Source: Flaccisagitta enflata
Lineage: Eukaryota > Chaetognatha > Sagittoidea > Aphragmophora
NCBI GenBank assembly: GCA_965153355.1
Contig: OZ231126.1
Coordinates: 30,690,001 to 30,754,000 of the forward strand
DNA: 64,000 bases
Direction: 5' to 3'
The translations under genes and the position numbers were made by a program. Positions 11,315-23,400 of the stretch are shown here, one piece after another (the first letter of the stretch is position 1; every line of letters begins with the position of its first letter). The notes under the pieces were generated by a model. It did no database searches. It saw only the letters and a list, made by a program, of their open reading frames with translations, and was not told the origin of the DNA.

Positions 11315-11393
11315 TTTCTTTCTTTTGTTTCTTCCTTTTATTCTATCTATCTTTCTTTCGTTCTTTCTTTCTTTCTTTCTTTTTTTCATCCTT

Positions 11394-12030
11394 TTTGGGC
11401 AGCGGCCCCAAAGGGCCGATGTCCTGTAGGACACAGGGGTGAATTTCCAGACGTCCGTAGGTACGTCCGTACGTACGTCCCCCCACCCCCAGGCCCCTCT
11501 CAGACCCCAAATCAGCCCTCTCAAGCCCAAAATCAGCCCTCTCAAGCCCAAAATCAGCCCTCTCAGGCCCAAAATCAGCCCTCTCAAGCCCAAAATCAGC
11601 CCTCTCAAGCCCAAAATCAGCCCTCTCAGGCCCAAAATCAGCCCTCTCAGACTCAAAATCAGCCTCTCAGGCCCAAAATCAGCTCTTTCAGCTCCAAAAT
11701 TGGCTCCAAATTAGCCCCAAATCAGCCCTCTCAAGCCCAAAATCAGCCCTCTAGCCCAAAATCAGCTCTCTCAGGCCCAAAATCAGTCCTCTCAGGCCCA
11801 AAATCAGCCCTTTCAGCTCCAAAATTAGCTCTCTAATACCCTAAATCAGCCTTGTCAGGCTCAAAATCAAACCTTATCAACCATACAATGTGCCTTCTAA
11901 GATATTCTGTATGCCTACCACAGGACACTTCAGCCTTACAGGGCATGCCCTACTCTCCTCTCTTCTTCAGCTAGTCACTCTGTGCCTTTTTTAAGACACA
12001 CTGACCATGTGCGATCCTTGGATGACTAGT
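11394..12030 (-). mobile_element. Second hairpin family: complete-looking copy
   Basis: The head (GGGCAGCGGCCCC, then TCCTGTAGGACACAGGGG) is followed by a GTCCGTAC tetranucleotide run and C-rich DNA. A 21-bp minisatellite (CCCTCTCAAGCCCAAAATCAG, about 12 units) comes next, ending with the tail GACCATGTGCGATCCTTGG and a CTTT-rich stretch. The minisatellite is open in both directions as a seven-residue repeat; I treat that as an artefact. Confidence 0.75.
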
Positions 12031-12084
12031 TTTCTTTTCTTCTTTCCTTCTTCTTTTCTTTCTTTACTAAAACCATCTTTTTTG

Positions 12085-12261
12085 GCAGCAGCCCCAAGAG
12101 GGACGAACTCCCGTGATATCAGGAGAACTTTGTTTTATCTGTCATTTTGTTAGTTTGTCCCCCTCCCCCCATCAGACCTCTCAGTCCTCTCAGACATAAA
12201 ATCCGACCACTCAGGTTTCAATACAAGCCTCTTAAGCCAGATATGGCTGACCACATTTTGG

Positions 12262-12275
<14 letters not shown>
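12085..12275 (-). mobile_element. Second hairpin family: short copy
   Basis: GGCAGCAGCCCCAAGAGGG head, C-run, a few AGACCTCTCAG units, then TGACCACATTTTGGCGACTGG and a (CTTT)n tail. This is the family order in under 200 bp. Confidence 0.6.
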
Positions 12276-12960
<685 letters not shown>

Positions 12961-13089
12961 TTTTGCCCTATTTGGCTCGAATCTACTTCAAAGACTTGAT
13001 GCATCATAAACATCATTTCTGAACAGGTTGCCCAAGGGTAATATGTAATAGGCGAAACTGGTTGCCCTGGTTTTCATGATTGTGAATTG

Positions 13090-13560
13090 GAGAGAGGGGA
13101 CAAAGTCCTGTAGAACACAGGGAGACTGTGTCCATCTGTCTGTCCATCGTCCATCTGTCCATCCATCCATCCGTCCATCTGTCTGTCCATCCATCCATCA
13201 TCCATCTGTCCATCCGTCCGTTAGTCCATCCATCCGTCCATGCGTACGTCCCACCCAGGCCCTCTCAGGCCAAAAATTTGGCCTCTCAAGGCTGAAATCT
13301 AACTTCACGGGCTTGTAATCTGCCGTCTCCGGCCTTGAATCTGAGAGGGATAAGAGGCCTGCAAGCGCTTGAGAGGGCAGAATTCAGGTTTGAGAGGGCA
13401 GATTTCTGGCCTGAAAGGCAGATACAAGGCCTGAGAAGGCAGATCTCAAGCCTGAGAAGGCCGATCTTATTTGGAGAGCAATGATATGAGGCTTGAGAGG
13501 ATGGATGAGGCTTTAGAGGGCTGATTTGAGGCCTGAGAGGGCTAATGAGAACGGGTAGTG
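13090..13560 (-). mobile_element. Second hairpin family: diverged copy
   Basis: AAAGTCCTGTAGAACACAGG (one head stem) is followed by an (ATCC/GTCC)n run at 13130-13245, CCCACCCAGGCCCTCTCAGG and about 14 units of a GAGAGGGC-type minisatellite to 13550. The GCGGCCCC stem and the tail are missing. Confidence 0.6.
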
Positions 13561-13617
13561 CTGTTCACCCCTTAGAAATGAAAATGTTTTGACAGCAAGT
13601 TTTTTACTCAATTACTA

Positions 13618-14367
13618 CACCGTCTTTAAATCGAAATGGCAAATACTGAACCTTTATAGCTCCAAAACTACCAAGTCAAAAGCCTTCAAATTTTTGGTGA
13701 ATGTTAGTAACAACTGACCATTTTGTCATGCCAAAACTCAGATTTTATAACTGAATAGGTAGGGGGTCATTAAAGCATTGAAAGGCTATCAATTTTATAG
13801 AAAAAAACAATTTGTCCTTACTTTATTTGAGAATACTTGTCTTTATCAATATTTTTCCTGATCATAAGCAAACTTGAACCCTGGGGTTGGTCTTAAATGA
13901 AGAGTTACAAATCATGAATATAAGATCTACCTTGGGAACCTAATATTTTATGTATTGTAAAGAAGATTTGAACGATTTTCAGTAGTTGACAATTGGTTAA
14001 CAACCGTCCTTAAAACCAAACATATTATAATCCATGCTTTTTTAATTTTTAGGAAAATGTGTAATCTCTGAAAAATTTCCTATCATTTGAGACCAACCCC
14101 GGAGTTCTAGCTAAATTTTTTTGTATTTTTCTGTATATTGATAAAGACAAGTATTCTCAAATAAAGTAAGAAAAAAAATTCAGCCCTGAAAATTGGGCAT
14201 AATTTGTTTGTTCTACTGACCCCAAACTATTCAGTACCTAAATCCGAGTTTGGACATGACATAATGGTCAGTTGTTACCAACATTCACTGAAAATTTGAA
14301 GACTTTTGGGCTAGTAGTTTGGGAGCTACAAAGGTTTACTATTTGCCATTTCGATTTAAAGACGGTG
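13618..14367. mobile_element. TA-flanked MITE with long inverted repeats (CACCGTCTTTAAATCG)
   Basis: Both ends carry CACCGTCTTTAAATCGAAAT next to TA. Inverted similarity extends at least 130 bp (GCAAATAGTAAACC, TTCAAATTTT, CTGACCATTATGTCATG segments), so the element could fold on itself. A relative with the same termini lies at 41071-41957. Confidence 0.85.
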
Positions 14368-14618
14368 TAAAGAAGAAGAAACATGTGATTTTAGTTATTT
14401 TGATTTTTAGTTACTTTGACAATTTCAAACCCCTTAAAATGGCCTTTGAAGCACCCCTCGTAGGCTGTTAGCCTTTGCTTCTTTTCCCCTTATATAGGAA
14501 ATAGATAGAGAGGAGAATATGAATTCACATCCATTATTGGCTGAATTCCGCTTGAAGTTGGTCGGTTAAAGTGGGGCCAAACTGTTCAATTAAATCAAAA
14601 AGAGTTTTCACTTTCAAA

Positions 14619-14749
14619 ACACAAGGCCAGATAAAAAACTACCCCAGATGCGTGCAACCAACAAACAGACCAACAGACTTACAGACCAACAGACCAACCA
14701 ACAGATGGAGGGTCCAAGCAGGGTGTAGAGTCGCGAAACACGCAACTGA
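14619..14749 (+). mobile_element. HINE-like element, short copy
   Basis: ACACAAGGCCAGATAAAAAA, then ACCAACAGACC tetranucleotide-like repeats, GGGTGTAGAGTCGCG and a decayed palindrome, ending CTGA then As, which fits the CTRR end of the family. Confidence 0.7.
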
Positions 14750-14994
14750 AAATCTAATATTAGAAAATTGATTCTGAATGACAAATTTAGTTAAACAATA
14801 GTTTATTAAAACAACTTTTCCTATCTAAAAGAATATGGCACACATAATAATCATTGGAATTTTTTTTTGACTAAGAATCAATTATAAAAAAAATCATTGA
14901 AATTGAAAAGGATGTTTAGAAAAGGTTCGAATTATAAAAACTATTTTTCATTCAGTCTATCTGAAAAGAAAATGACTAGATTTTAAACTTTATC

Positions 14995-16455
14995 TAATAA
15001 GCCCTACAGGCTAACAGTCAAGTGCTTCTTTTACACACAACTACATACTCCTTCCTTCCTTCCTTTCCTTTCTTCTTTTTCTTCCTTCTTTCCCCTTTCA
15101 TTTCTTTCTTCCTCCTCCCCTCCCTCCATCCCTTCCTTCCTTCCTTACAACTCAATTTACCTTTAGTACCCTAAAGTATCAAATTACCCTAAAGTGCCTA
15201 AAGTACCCTGAAAAAACCAAAAATATCCTTAACTACCTGGATATACCCTACAGAGTCTTCAATTGCTGCTGACTTATTCTAAATTGATGGTGTGCCTCTT
15301 ATAGTCTACATTATGTTCTTTTCTTTTTTCTCTTATAACATAATGTCTGACGTTTTTTGTATCAAAGTTTCAAGGGTTTTCGTCAAACCGTTTGTCTGTG
15401 ACAAAAATTTCAAGTAGTTAGTCAGGGTATTCATAGTTGTAACTGAAAAAATCATCTTTTTCATGATATCTTTTTCCAAACAGCCTTCATAGCAAAATGG
15501 TTCGAGCAACAAAAGTTCAATTGGTCCAAAATGAAAGATAATTTCATGTTGTTATTGGTGACATGTTAGTCTGTCAGTGACTTGGCAAGACCATCCACAT
15601 GTCCTTTTGAAGGGTCATCTGACCACTGCTTATCCAGCCATTCCATGAACTCTTTGGCAATGGAAAGACATTGCTGCCCCAATGAGTAATAAACCCCTTG
15701 TGCCACTGCTACTGCTCTCTTGCACTCATATGAGACTGGGAAGGAGTCTGGGAGTTATGTATCTATGCCTTGATCAAACTACATAAGAACTTCATAAGAA
15801 CTACATAAGAAGTTAAGATGGAACAATGTGTTGATATCTTGATTTCATATGATTATCAATTTTTGACTAAATGTTTTCCAATTTTCTTTATAGTTTGTAT
15901 GTTATAATTCTAGCAAGTTCTATTTGATTTCTTACCTCTTAAAAGTAAATTAGATTATGTTTATTTGAGACCAATGAGTTTTCTCTAGCTCTAGCTAATG
16001 AAAATGAGGACAATAGGAAAAAAATATCAAAACAAAAAACGATTTTTTCAAGTCACAACCATGGGTACCTGATGTACTTAAATTTTTCACAACAGACAAA
16101 ATATTTGATAAAACCCCTGAAATTTTGATAGAAAAAACGTCAAACAATATGCTACCAGGCGAAAAAAAGAAGAAATCATATTGTTGTCAATGAAAGGTAC
16201 ACCATCAATTCAGAATAAGTCAGTTGCAATTGAAGACCCTGTAAAATACCCTGAAATTCTTTAAAGCACCCTTAAGTAACCTAAAGTACCCTCATGTACC
16301 TTAAGTACCTAGAGTACCTTGAGTACCCTTAATAACCCTGAGATAAACTGAAGTACCCTAAACTTACTTACACTGCCCCCGCCCTGCCCATCCCACTAAA
16401 TTCACCCATGTCACCCCAATAATCAGTTGACCGGACAGACCATAAAAACAGACGA
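14995..16455 (+). mobile_element. HINE-like relative with AGTACCCTAA satellite, split by a MITE
   Basis: The 5' part AAGCCCTACAGGCTAACAG resembles the element at 38690-39158, followed by TTACACACAAC and AAAGTACCC-type units. The same units resume after the MITE at 16242 and run to ACCGGACAGACC near 16440. The terminal palindrome is not preserved. Confidence 0.55.
15251..16241. mobile_element. TA-flanked MITE (CAGRGTCTTCAATTGC ends), nested
   Basis: Left CAGAGTCTTCAATTGC and right (reverse complement) CAGGGTCTTCAATTGC are bounded by TA. The arms continue for more than 60 bp (CTGACTTATTCT, ATTGATGGTGTRCC). It sits inside the satellite-bearing element at 14995-16455, dating it as the later insertion. 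Confidence 0.85.
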
Positions 16456-18160
16456 TAAAACGCCAAAAAAAGACAATAAAACAATAAAAAGCCAGATGAC
16501 AAAAACAATGATAAAACACAAAAACGCTTAAATGATAAAACTTACTTTAGGCCCAATTTCCTTGGTTTCCCGCCAGCGTCGTGATTGTCATAAAGGTCAG
16601 ATGTCCGTTCATATGTCTCTGGAATAAAAGAATGAGAGACTTATGAAAAGCATGAAATTCCAAGGGCGCACATCATGAAAATCAAGCAAAATATGATACG
16701 TTCCATTAAAAAGCAATGCCATGACAATGTCTACGCAATTAAAAATCAAAGCATAAAAATATACAACAACGAAAAAAGTAGAAAGAAAAATACGTGAGAA
16801 CATGTAATTCCAATTCAATAAAAGAGCAAGGCGAGATGGTTCAGAACCAGCGCACCATATGGAGAAAAATAAAAATGGCTAAAACAAATGGCATCAAATT
16901 GGAAAGAAAGGAGAAAAAGACATTCACTCGAAGAACATCATCATTCCCATGCTTATGAAATAGCACACATTTCCACACTCTGCCCCATTTTTGGAATTTC
17001 ATGAATTTCAAAAATCCGACATCTAGTTTCGGTCAGGGGAAACCCTAAATAAAAAACCCAGACTGTCACGCTAAAAAAAATTCATGATAATTAAAATACA
17101 GCCCCTCTCCCCCGCCTCCGCCACTTACATCCCCACCCCCCCTACAGAAGGAGATCAACAAGCGACATGGCGAGGAATGTTTCCCCCCCTGTCCGGAAGG
17201 GGGGGACGAAACCACATCAAGTGATCAATCCAACAATGACGGGCGGAGAGGAGCACGGAGACAAGGAAGATGAGGCGCCCGTTCTGTTAAAAAGTTAATA
17301 AGGGAAGGGGGGGGGGGGGAAGGGGGAACGGGCCTAGGAGCACCTCTGGGATTTGGGATTTGGGATTTGACATCGAGGTGGAGGGCATTGACTAAAATGT
17401 ACAAAGATACACACCTATTCATAAACAACATGCTAAAAAGAACAATGTCAAATACAAAAAAAACATACATGTTCCTAAGAACACAAAACAAGAATAAAAT
17501 AATAAATTACTATCCAAACTACATTAAAAACCGAATCTGAAAAGAAAAGAATCTGAAAAGAAAAAATTAGGTAAGATTCATGGGAACAACCACATCACCT
17601 GCACCATTTCCCAAAGGAAATATGTGGACCATATCAGAAGCTCCAACAGCTCGTCAATTCGTGGGCAAAAGACGAGGATGAAAGGATCGAGATGGACACC
17701 GCGGAGACGGGCAGATGGCGTCGTCGTCTGTAGAGTTTTTCTCCCCTTGCGGGGAGACGAAAGAAAAGAGAAAGGGGGGGGGGGGGGGCAGATGGATTAG
17801 TACAGCCCTTATCATATGCAGATTCAAACATAATAATAAGAAAATGAACACACCATCTCTTCCATGAAACTTACGCTGGCGTTTTTGCCAGGCCCCAGGG
17901 TGGATAAGAATCCCACGCCCCGGGTCACGCCCCTGACAATGCCGGCCTGTCCATCAAGGGATGAGCGTTGCGATGGAATTGACAACAACTCAGCAAAATG
18001 GTGGCGCTCTTCATGTCGCGTTACATTGACGGTAATTAAGAGTAAGAGTAACTGTGGACCTGGCACCAAGTTGAACAGCATTATTGCGGCGGCTGCTGAT
18101 GGTGTTGCTGCTGCTGCTGCTGGCAGCCCTTTGGATTCCAAGGACGCCTTTTTGACTTTG
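16456..18160. other. No convincing gene; two long G runs
   Basis: Mostly AT-rich. Notable are an uninterrupted G run near 17309-17322 and another near 17777-17788, plus C-rich DNA at 17100-17200. A minus-strand frame at 17874-18167 has an acceptor-like CTCCCTAG and a donor-like AGCGTAAGT and could be a further exon of the gene next to it. I could not find a matching donor upstream, so it is not called. Confidence 0.4.
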
Positions 18161-18167
18161 GCGGCGC

Positions 18168-18866
18168 CTAGGGAGCGTCTGTAGCGCTATTTGCAGCTGA
18201 TGAGACGGAAGGCCAACTTTCATTTTCTGCAGATGCTGCCGGTGTCGACGAAGCTGTGGAGGTCACTGGAGCCAGAATGGCACAAGGATCTTGCTGTATG
18301 CAGATGACGTGCTTGACAACTGCTGCCGCCGACGCCTTCTGCGCAAATCCTGTTGCCTCCTTAGCCTTTGCGTCCGCCACTTGCTTTGCCTTTTCCAACC
18401 GCTTCTCCAGTTCTGCGACTCCCATATCGCTCTTGACCTTTGCATCTGACGCAATCATCGCTTTGCGTCTCGTCTCCATGACTTCCATCTGAATCCGCAA
18501 CGCTTCCGCCATATCCCAAATCGCACGGGCACATTCAACTCGCTGGGCGGCGCTGAAAGTTTTGTAAAATGCGGCCGGGTGAAAACTTGCAAGCCTTGAC
18601 AACTGTCGTTTGGAGGGGCTCTTTCCAGTTGCCAAACACAGGCGGAGCAAATGCTCGTCGATGCAAAGTCCAGTCTTGGGGTCAAGAACCGTCGATGAAG
18701 AGTTTGGCGATTCCAACTTCTTTTGCTGATCCGCTGATGGTCCTTTGGCTTGATGTTGAGACGCCGCAGAACCACTGGCGACCGCTGGAGGCTTAAGATC
18801 ACCAATTGGATTTTTCCCTTGCGCTGCTGCTGCTTCTGGCCGCTGTTTAAGCTCCTTTGCCTTCTC
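18168..18866 (-). CDS. Unknown protein, proposed exon 3 (C-terminal)
   Basis: About 232 codons from a CGCGTAG acceptor to a TAG stop. It begins EKAKELKQRPEA and continues through a Pro/Ala/Gln-rich linker. Next comes a segment with GLCIDEHLLRLCLATGKSPS and FYKTFSAAQRVECARAIWDM, then an Ala/Lys/Glu-rich helix (ELEKRLEKAKQVADAKAKEA) that looks like a coiled coil. I do not recognise a family. Phase 0 agrees with the two upstream exons. Confidence 0.4.
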   Translation of the reverse strand, partial: EKAKELKQRPEAAAAQGKNPIGDLKPPAVASGSAASQHQAKGPSADQQKKLESPNSSSTVLDPKTGLCIDEHLLRLCLATGKSPSKRQLSRLASFHPAAFYKTFSAAQRVECARAIWDMAEALRIQMEVMETRRKAMIASDAKVKSDMGVAELEKRLEKAKQVADAKAKEATGFAQKASAAAVVKHVICIQQDPCAILAPVTSTASSTPAASAENESWPSVSSAANSATDAP

Positions 18867-19185
18867 CTACGCGGGCGTGAATGAAGTTGAAGTCGCTTCC
18901 CCCCCTACCTGAAGCTGTTGCTGCTGCGCTGGGATCCTCCTGCTGCTGAGGAGGCTGTTGTTGCTTCTTTTTGTTATTGTTTTTGCCTTTGCCTTTGCTT
19001 TTGGAGTTGGCCGTGGCATGAAGCTGTTGTTGTTGCTGCTGCTGCTGTTGTTGTTGCCGTTGCTGCTGCTGATGTTGTTGCTGCTGCTTCGGCTACTGGT
19101 GTTGCTGCTGCTGCTGCTAAAGTGGCGCCGGACCAAGTCCCGGGCCCTTCTTCTCTTGTCAACGCCTTTTTGGATTAGGAGTTAC
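18867..19185 (-). other. Proposed intron 2 with CAA/CAG-type triplet repeats
   Basis: From GTAACTCC to CGCGTAG on the minus strand. It is rich in GCTGTTGTTG triplets, which read as Ser/Asn/Gln/Ala runs in different frames. Alternatively it is coding, with a nonsense TAG at 18867-18869, since the frame before that stop is the same as that of exon 3. Confidence 0.35.
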
Positions 19186-19398
19186 ATCACGAGGATCCGG
19201 CGGCTGCTGATTTGGTGGATGAACCAATGCCGGACGCATTTGACAAGCTGCTGCTGCGTCGGTGGAAGTTGCCGCCGGTGGGTTTGCGGCTGCAGCAGAC
19301 GATGGAGTTGTCGTAAATTTCTTCCTCGACGCTTGGACCACACGTCGAGCCTCCTTGTAATTCTCCCTTTTTTGTTTTTTGTCTTCCTTGTCTGCGCT
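19186..19398 (-). CDS. Unknown protein, proposed exon 2
   Basis: 71 codons between a TACCCTAG acceptor and a GAT|GTAACT donor, phase 0 at both borders. Starts with a very basic/acidic stretch (SADKEDKKQKRENYKEARRV) followed by an Ala/Pro/Gln-rich segment. Codon choice and composition match exon 1 and exon 3. The donor is weak, so the 3' border is uncertain. Confidence 0.4.
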
Positions 19399-19506
19399 CT
19401 AGGGTACCGAAGCCCAACCCACACTGAGTAGCCGACGAGCGCATCTCCTTCTCTTTGTTGCAGCACAAGTTTAATTTTGAGAATGTTTTGAAGAGCAGCG
19501 ACTCAC

Positions 19507-20088
19507 ACTCATCCGCTTGGTCATTGCGATGGTAAAACCGGTGGCTTGCTTCCGCTGGATTCTGACCTCCGGGGAGTCTTCATCCACTTCCAGGTCGACA
19601 GGCGTCTCCTCCTTTTCCTCCACAATCACCTCCACATCCATCCCCTCCTCCTCCACGCGCACCTCCTCCCCATCAACCTTCGAGCCGCTGTCTCTGCCCC
19701 CGCTGCGATTTTCTGCAGCTTTCAATTTTTCCTGGAGAATGGCTCTCGCCTCCGGAGGAGCCGGTCCACCAAACCCAGGGGTGAAGATTTGGCGAGGGGG
19801 CGATGGAAGGACGGATGATCTCGATGACGGAATGGAAACATCGTCGACGGGCCGCTTCAACTTCACCCTCCGATGATCCACTCCCGCGGTGGTGTTTGTC
19901 GTGATGAGGATGGGAGGGAGAGAGGAAGAAGAAGAGGGGTCGGCCGGCTGTTGGAGATTTGCCGACTCATCATCCTTGGCAAGGTTGAGGTCGCCGCTGA
20001 AGGCGGCTTTTGTCACAGCCTCCACCTCGTCCTCTAGCAACGCTGCAGAATCCGTCTCAAAGTCTTCATCCCAATCTGGCGACGCCAT
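19507..20088 (-). CDS. Unknown protein, proposed exon 1 (N-terminal)
   Basis: 194 codons from ATG (MASPDWDEDFETDSAALLED) to a canonical-looking AGT|GTGAGT donor, with a 108-bp intron to the next exon. The start is very acidic. The middle is Ser/Pro-rich (IPSSRSSVLPSPPRQIFTPG), and the end is acidic again before GFTIAMTKRMS. Probably an intracellular, partly disordered protein; function unknown. The three exons would give about 497 residues. Its ATG lies 444 bp downstream of the BEL/Pao integrase on the same strand, where an LTR would be expected. It may therefore be an extra ORF of that element, or a host gene next to it. Confidence 0.45.
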
Positions 20089-20531
20089 CAGTCAGGCGAT
20101 GTCAAAAGAACCGTCGCCTGTGGACGCATCCATCTCGGCTTGAAGACGCTGCTCGCGCGACATCTTGACTCTGACGAATCGACTTCAAGATGGTGACTGA
20201 CGTGAAGATGGAATTTCGATGTCTGCGGAAGCTTTGACAGTTGATTTTGACGTATGAACTGTGTTTGGACAGAAGCAATAGAGAAATAGAATGATATCTA
20301 CATATAGACAAAGCAGTGAACCAATGTTTGAATTTTTTAGCATGAAAATGAACATCACAAATTTGCCAATGTGAGGAAAGAGTTGAATGCATGGATGAAT
20401 AGAACCAAATATGAAGTCGTACATCTCTTTATGTCATTTAAAAACAAACAGAGCAACAAACATTCACATCTATAGTTACTAATAGACAGGCCCATGCGCC
20501 TATATCTCTCTCTCTCAAAACTTAGCGTTTT
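20089..20531 (-). other. Where a BEL/Pao 3' LTR would be expected; no LTR seen
   Basis: No stretch here matches sequence upstream of gag (31521-31660), so the terminal repeats are missing, diverged or outside recognisable limits. Confidence 0.4.
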
Positions 20532-21492
20532 TTATGAGTCCATCTCCAGCTGCACCATCTTCGTGCGATCCCTTGTGACAATTTTTCTGTCGGCGCGGCG
20601 CACGTGCACCCTCCAGACATGGGGCGACGTCCCTTCCACGTCGACGACGATCCCTAGGCTCCAATCATGTCTGGGCACGGCCTCGTCGACGATGATTACA
20701 AGATCATCAACCGCAAAGTCTCTCTCGGATTTGGTCCATTTACTTTGCGCATGAAGGAGGCTTAAGTATTCACAATGCCACTTTTTCCAAAAAGCATCCA
20801 CTCGAGATTGCGCGTGCTTCCATTGGAAACGTGCCGACTCCGCGTCTAAGTAGACGCCGTGCTGATACAGATCCACAGGAGCGCCCTTGGATGTAGATGG
20901 CGATAGGACATGGTTTGGCGTTAGCGCAGAAGGATCGCTTGGATCATCACTCAGCGTGGTGAGAGGGCGACGGTTGAGAATTACTTCCACTTCGATGACG
21001 GCGGTGTGGAAAGTGTTGATGTGCAACGTGGCGCCAGTTGATATGGAGGCGAGGTGGCACTTAAACAGCGGGACCAACCTCTCCCAAACACCACCATAGT
21101 GCGGCGTTCGGGCGGTGATGAAATCCCATTGGAGGCCTCATCGTCGCAGATCAAGAGTTGATGAGCGATTCCACTCTTCCATTTTCTTTTTTAGGATGTT
21201 ATTGGCGCCAACCAGGTTCGTTCCACAATCAGACATGAAGCGGCGGATACCTGGGCGCCTGGCTGCGTACTATGGCATTGATCATTGGGTCAGCAGACAT
21301 GTTGTAGAGCAGTTTTACGTGGACGGCGCAGGAGACAAAGCAAGTAAAAACTGCCACCCACACCTTGTGATCCGCTCTTCCGTTCATTTTGACGTTGAAA
21401 TGTCCCATTACATCCAGCCCTGTCTCCGCGAACACAGGGGCAGGATTGACGCGATTAAATGGTAGTGGCGCCATCTGCTGATTCTCATGTTT
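20532..21492 (-). pseudogene. BEL/Pao integrase core and C-terminal domain
   Basis: Integrase inserts retroelement cDNA into chromosomes. Visible on the minus strand: TGLDVMGHF with the first catalytic Asp, SDCGTNLVGANN with the second, and TARTPHYGGVWERL with the Glu, so the DDE triad is present. The reading frame is broken between the second and third motif. Downstream is a DUF5641-like tail (EVEVILNRRPLTTLSDDP, LTPNHVLSP, FWKKWHCEYLSLL, DWSLGIVVDVEG), standard at the end of Pao polyproteins. A HINE-like insertion separates it from the zinc-binding domain. Confidence 0.85.
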
Positions 21493-21866
21493 TTAGTCGC
21501 GTGCACGCGACTCTACAACCCGCTTTGTTGGTCCGTCCGTCCGTCCGTCCGTCGGTCCGTCCGTCCGTCGGTCTGTCCGTCACACTTTACTTTTTTGTAC
21601 TATAACGTCAACTCTTAGGTCATGTTAAGTCATTTTAAGTCATTTATAGTTATTCTAAGTCATTTTGAGTCATTCTAAGTCATTTTGAGTCATTTTAAGT
21701 CATTTTAAGTTATGTTAAGTCATTTTTGGTTATTAGGGTTTTTAGTCATTTTAAGTCAATTTTGGTCATTTTAGGTCATTCTAAGTCATTGAAAGTCATT
21801 CTAAGTCATTCTAAGTCATTCTTTGTTTGTAAGTCTCGCACGCGACTTATAGGTGTTGGCCTTGTT
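21493..21866 (-). mobile_element. HINE-like element inserted in BEL/Pao integrase
   Basis: On the plus strand it opens TTAGTCGCGTGCACGCGACT (perfect palindrome), then a (GTCC)n run at 21530-21580, CACACTTTACTTTTTT, GTCATTTTAA-type units, CGCACGCGACTTATAGGTGT and GGCCTTGTT. Read on the minus strand, integrase sequence ends QRNFK and the element adds QGQHL and a stop. Removing it restores an open frame from QRNFK into the integrase core. This fixes the ends to within the flanking A runs. Confidence 0.9.
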
Positions 21867-23395
21867 TAAAGTTCCTCTGGCATCCAAAGCAGGAGTGAAC
21901 GACGCTCTTGACGGCCTGAAGACCTTTCATGGTCCATGCAAATTGACGCAGTTGGCATAATGTATGCTTTGCGCCAGCATGGAAGTCCTTATGATGAACA
22001 TGGCAGATTAATGACTTCACATTATCGTCTTTTGGTGGAAGAATGAAGGGAAACTTTTTGTCATTGGAGATGTCGGCATTGACCAAACGGCTGCCGACTC
22101 GAAGTATGCCGTCGTCGTCGACAAAAGAATTGAGCTTCCACATCTCCTTGTTCTTGACGATGAATACATGACGGCTATTTGGTTTATCAACCTTTCCCAC
22201 CTCCAACTGGACCATCACCTCTCCATAATGTTGCCGCTGCACAGCCTTGACAAGTCGCTTCTGTGCTTCCTCCAGATGGACTTGCAACACTTCGGGTTTT
22301 GGGAGGAGATCCTGTGCCGCTCTTGTCTTTGCCTTTGGGACCATTCGCCACTGCTGGGCTGCGATGAGAAGCATGGCAATGACGCGAAGTTTGTGCGTCC
22401 ATTTCCCCCGAGATGTGGCTGCATGCAATATCGCGTCAAATTCTTTTCTCTCCCCCTCGACAGCTGCATAGAGCGCAGCCACGTGGACGGAGATAGGGCA
22501 CGTTGCAATGTTTGTCTTTGGCCATTGATCCTCAGGTAGACGCAAAAATTCGGGTCCGTTGTGGAATTGACTCCACTTTTTCGCCTCATGCAATTCGATT
22601 CCACAAGAGCAATGATCAGCGGGGTTATTGGCAGAAATAACCCACCTCCACTGCTCTGGACTTGATCCTGCATGGATTTTTGAGAGACGATTGGCGAAGA
22701 AGACATGATGGGTGATGGGTTGTATATCATCTTCAAAGCGACCTCTGAATCTGACCACAGTCTGACATTTTTCTCCTGCAGCTTCAGAGTTTTGTTGACG
22801 AACCGCTTGAGCTGAATCACCTTTTCAGCAGAGACGATCTCCACGCAAGGTACGCTGTTGTGATGAGATGCTCTTTTTGGATTGAGAGGAACCACGTGGG
22901 ATTTGGATCCCAAGATGGCCACGTACACCGAGCCATCAACGTTGACTTGACGACGATATGCGACAGCACCAAATCCACCTTTCGGCGCCGCTTTGCAAAA
23001 TATCTCGATGCTGATGGAAACGGCGCTCGCGGTGTCTGTATTGCCGTTCTACCATCTCTTGACCCATTATTGTTGTAGAAGCGGCCAAGAAGACGTGTAT
23101 TTGAAGAATGATTCCTCCAACCCCTTGTGAAGTGGAGAATCCCATCCTGTCTGTTGTGGACGACACAGTTGAAGATGTCGCCTTCCAATGTATTGGCTTG
23201 GGCTCCAAAAGCCAAGTGGATCGTATAGTTTGGCTTGCATGGAGACCAATTGACGTGGTGTTTTCGCCCTCATTGTTTTGAATTCTTTGTCGCAGATGAA
23301 GACGAAGGCGTCTTCAGCCGGAAGCCACGAGACTCCCAACACTTATCTGCGATTGGAATGGCGACATTAGGATCTCCTTCCATGAGCTGATGCGC
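21867..23395 (-). pseudogene. BEL/Pao RT thumb, RNase H and integrase zinc domain
   Basis: Minus-strand pol fragments in family order: VLGVSWLPAEDAF and SLYDPLGF-like SMQAKLYDPLGFWSPSQY (end of RT), then VPCVEIVSAEKV and VRLWSDSEVALKMI (RNase H). Next come ANRLSKIHAGSSPEQWRWV and NPADHCSCGIELHEAKKW, and finally an HHCC-type integrase zinc domain (HVHHKDFHAGAKHTLCQLRQ ... CFGCQR). Several frameshifts separate the pieces, so it cannot make one polyprotein. Confidence 0.85.
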
Positions 23396-23400
23396 ATGAA
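23396..23400. repeat. Left target duplication (ATGAA) of the LINE insertion
   Basis: ATGAA occurs here and again at 28286-28290. Joining the flanks with one copy gives continuous BEL/Pao sequence (GATGCGC-ATGAA-TCATTTGAC). Confidence 0.7.

Noticed and set aside
11439-11714. Repeated SPLKPKI-type open frame and its antisense counterpart
   Set aside because: Encoded by the 21-bp minisatellite of a mobile element, which happens to be a multiple of three.
17874-18167. A fourth exon of the minus-strand unknown gene
   Set aside because: Acceptor and donor look usable, but no donor in the required phase exists at the end of exon 3, which already ends in a stop.
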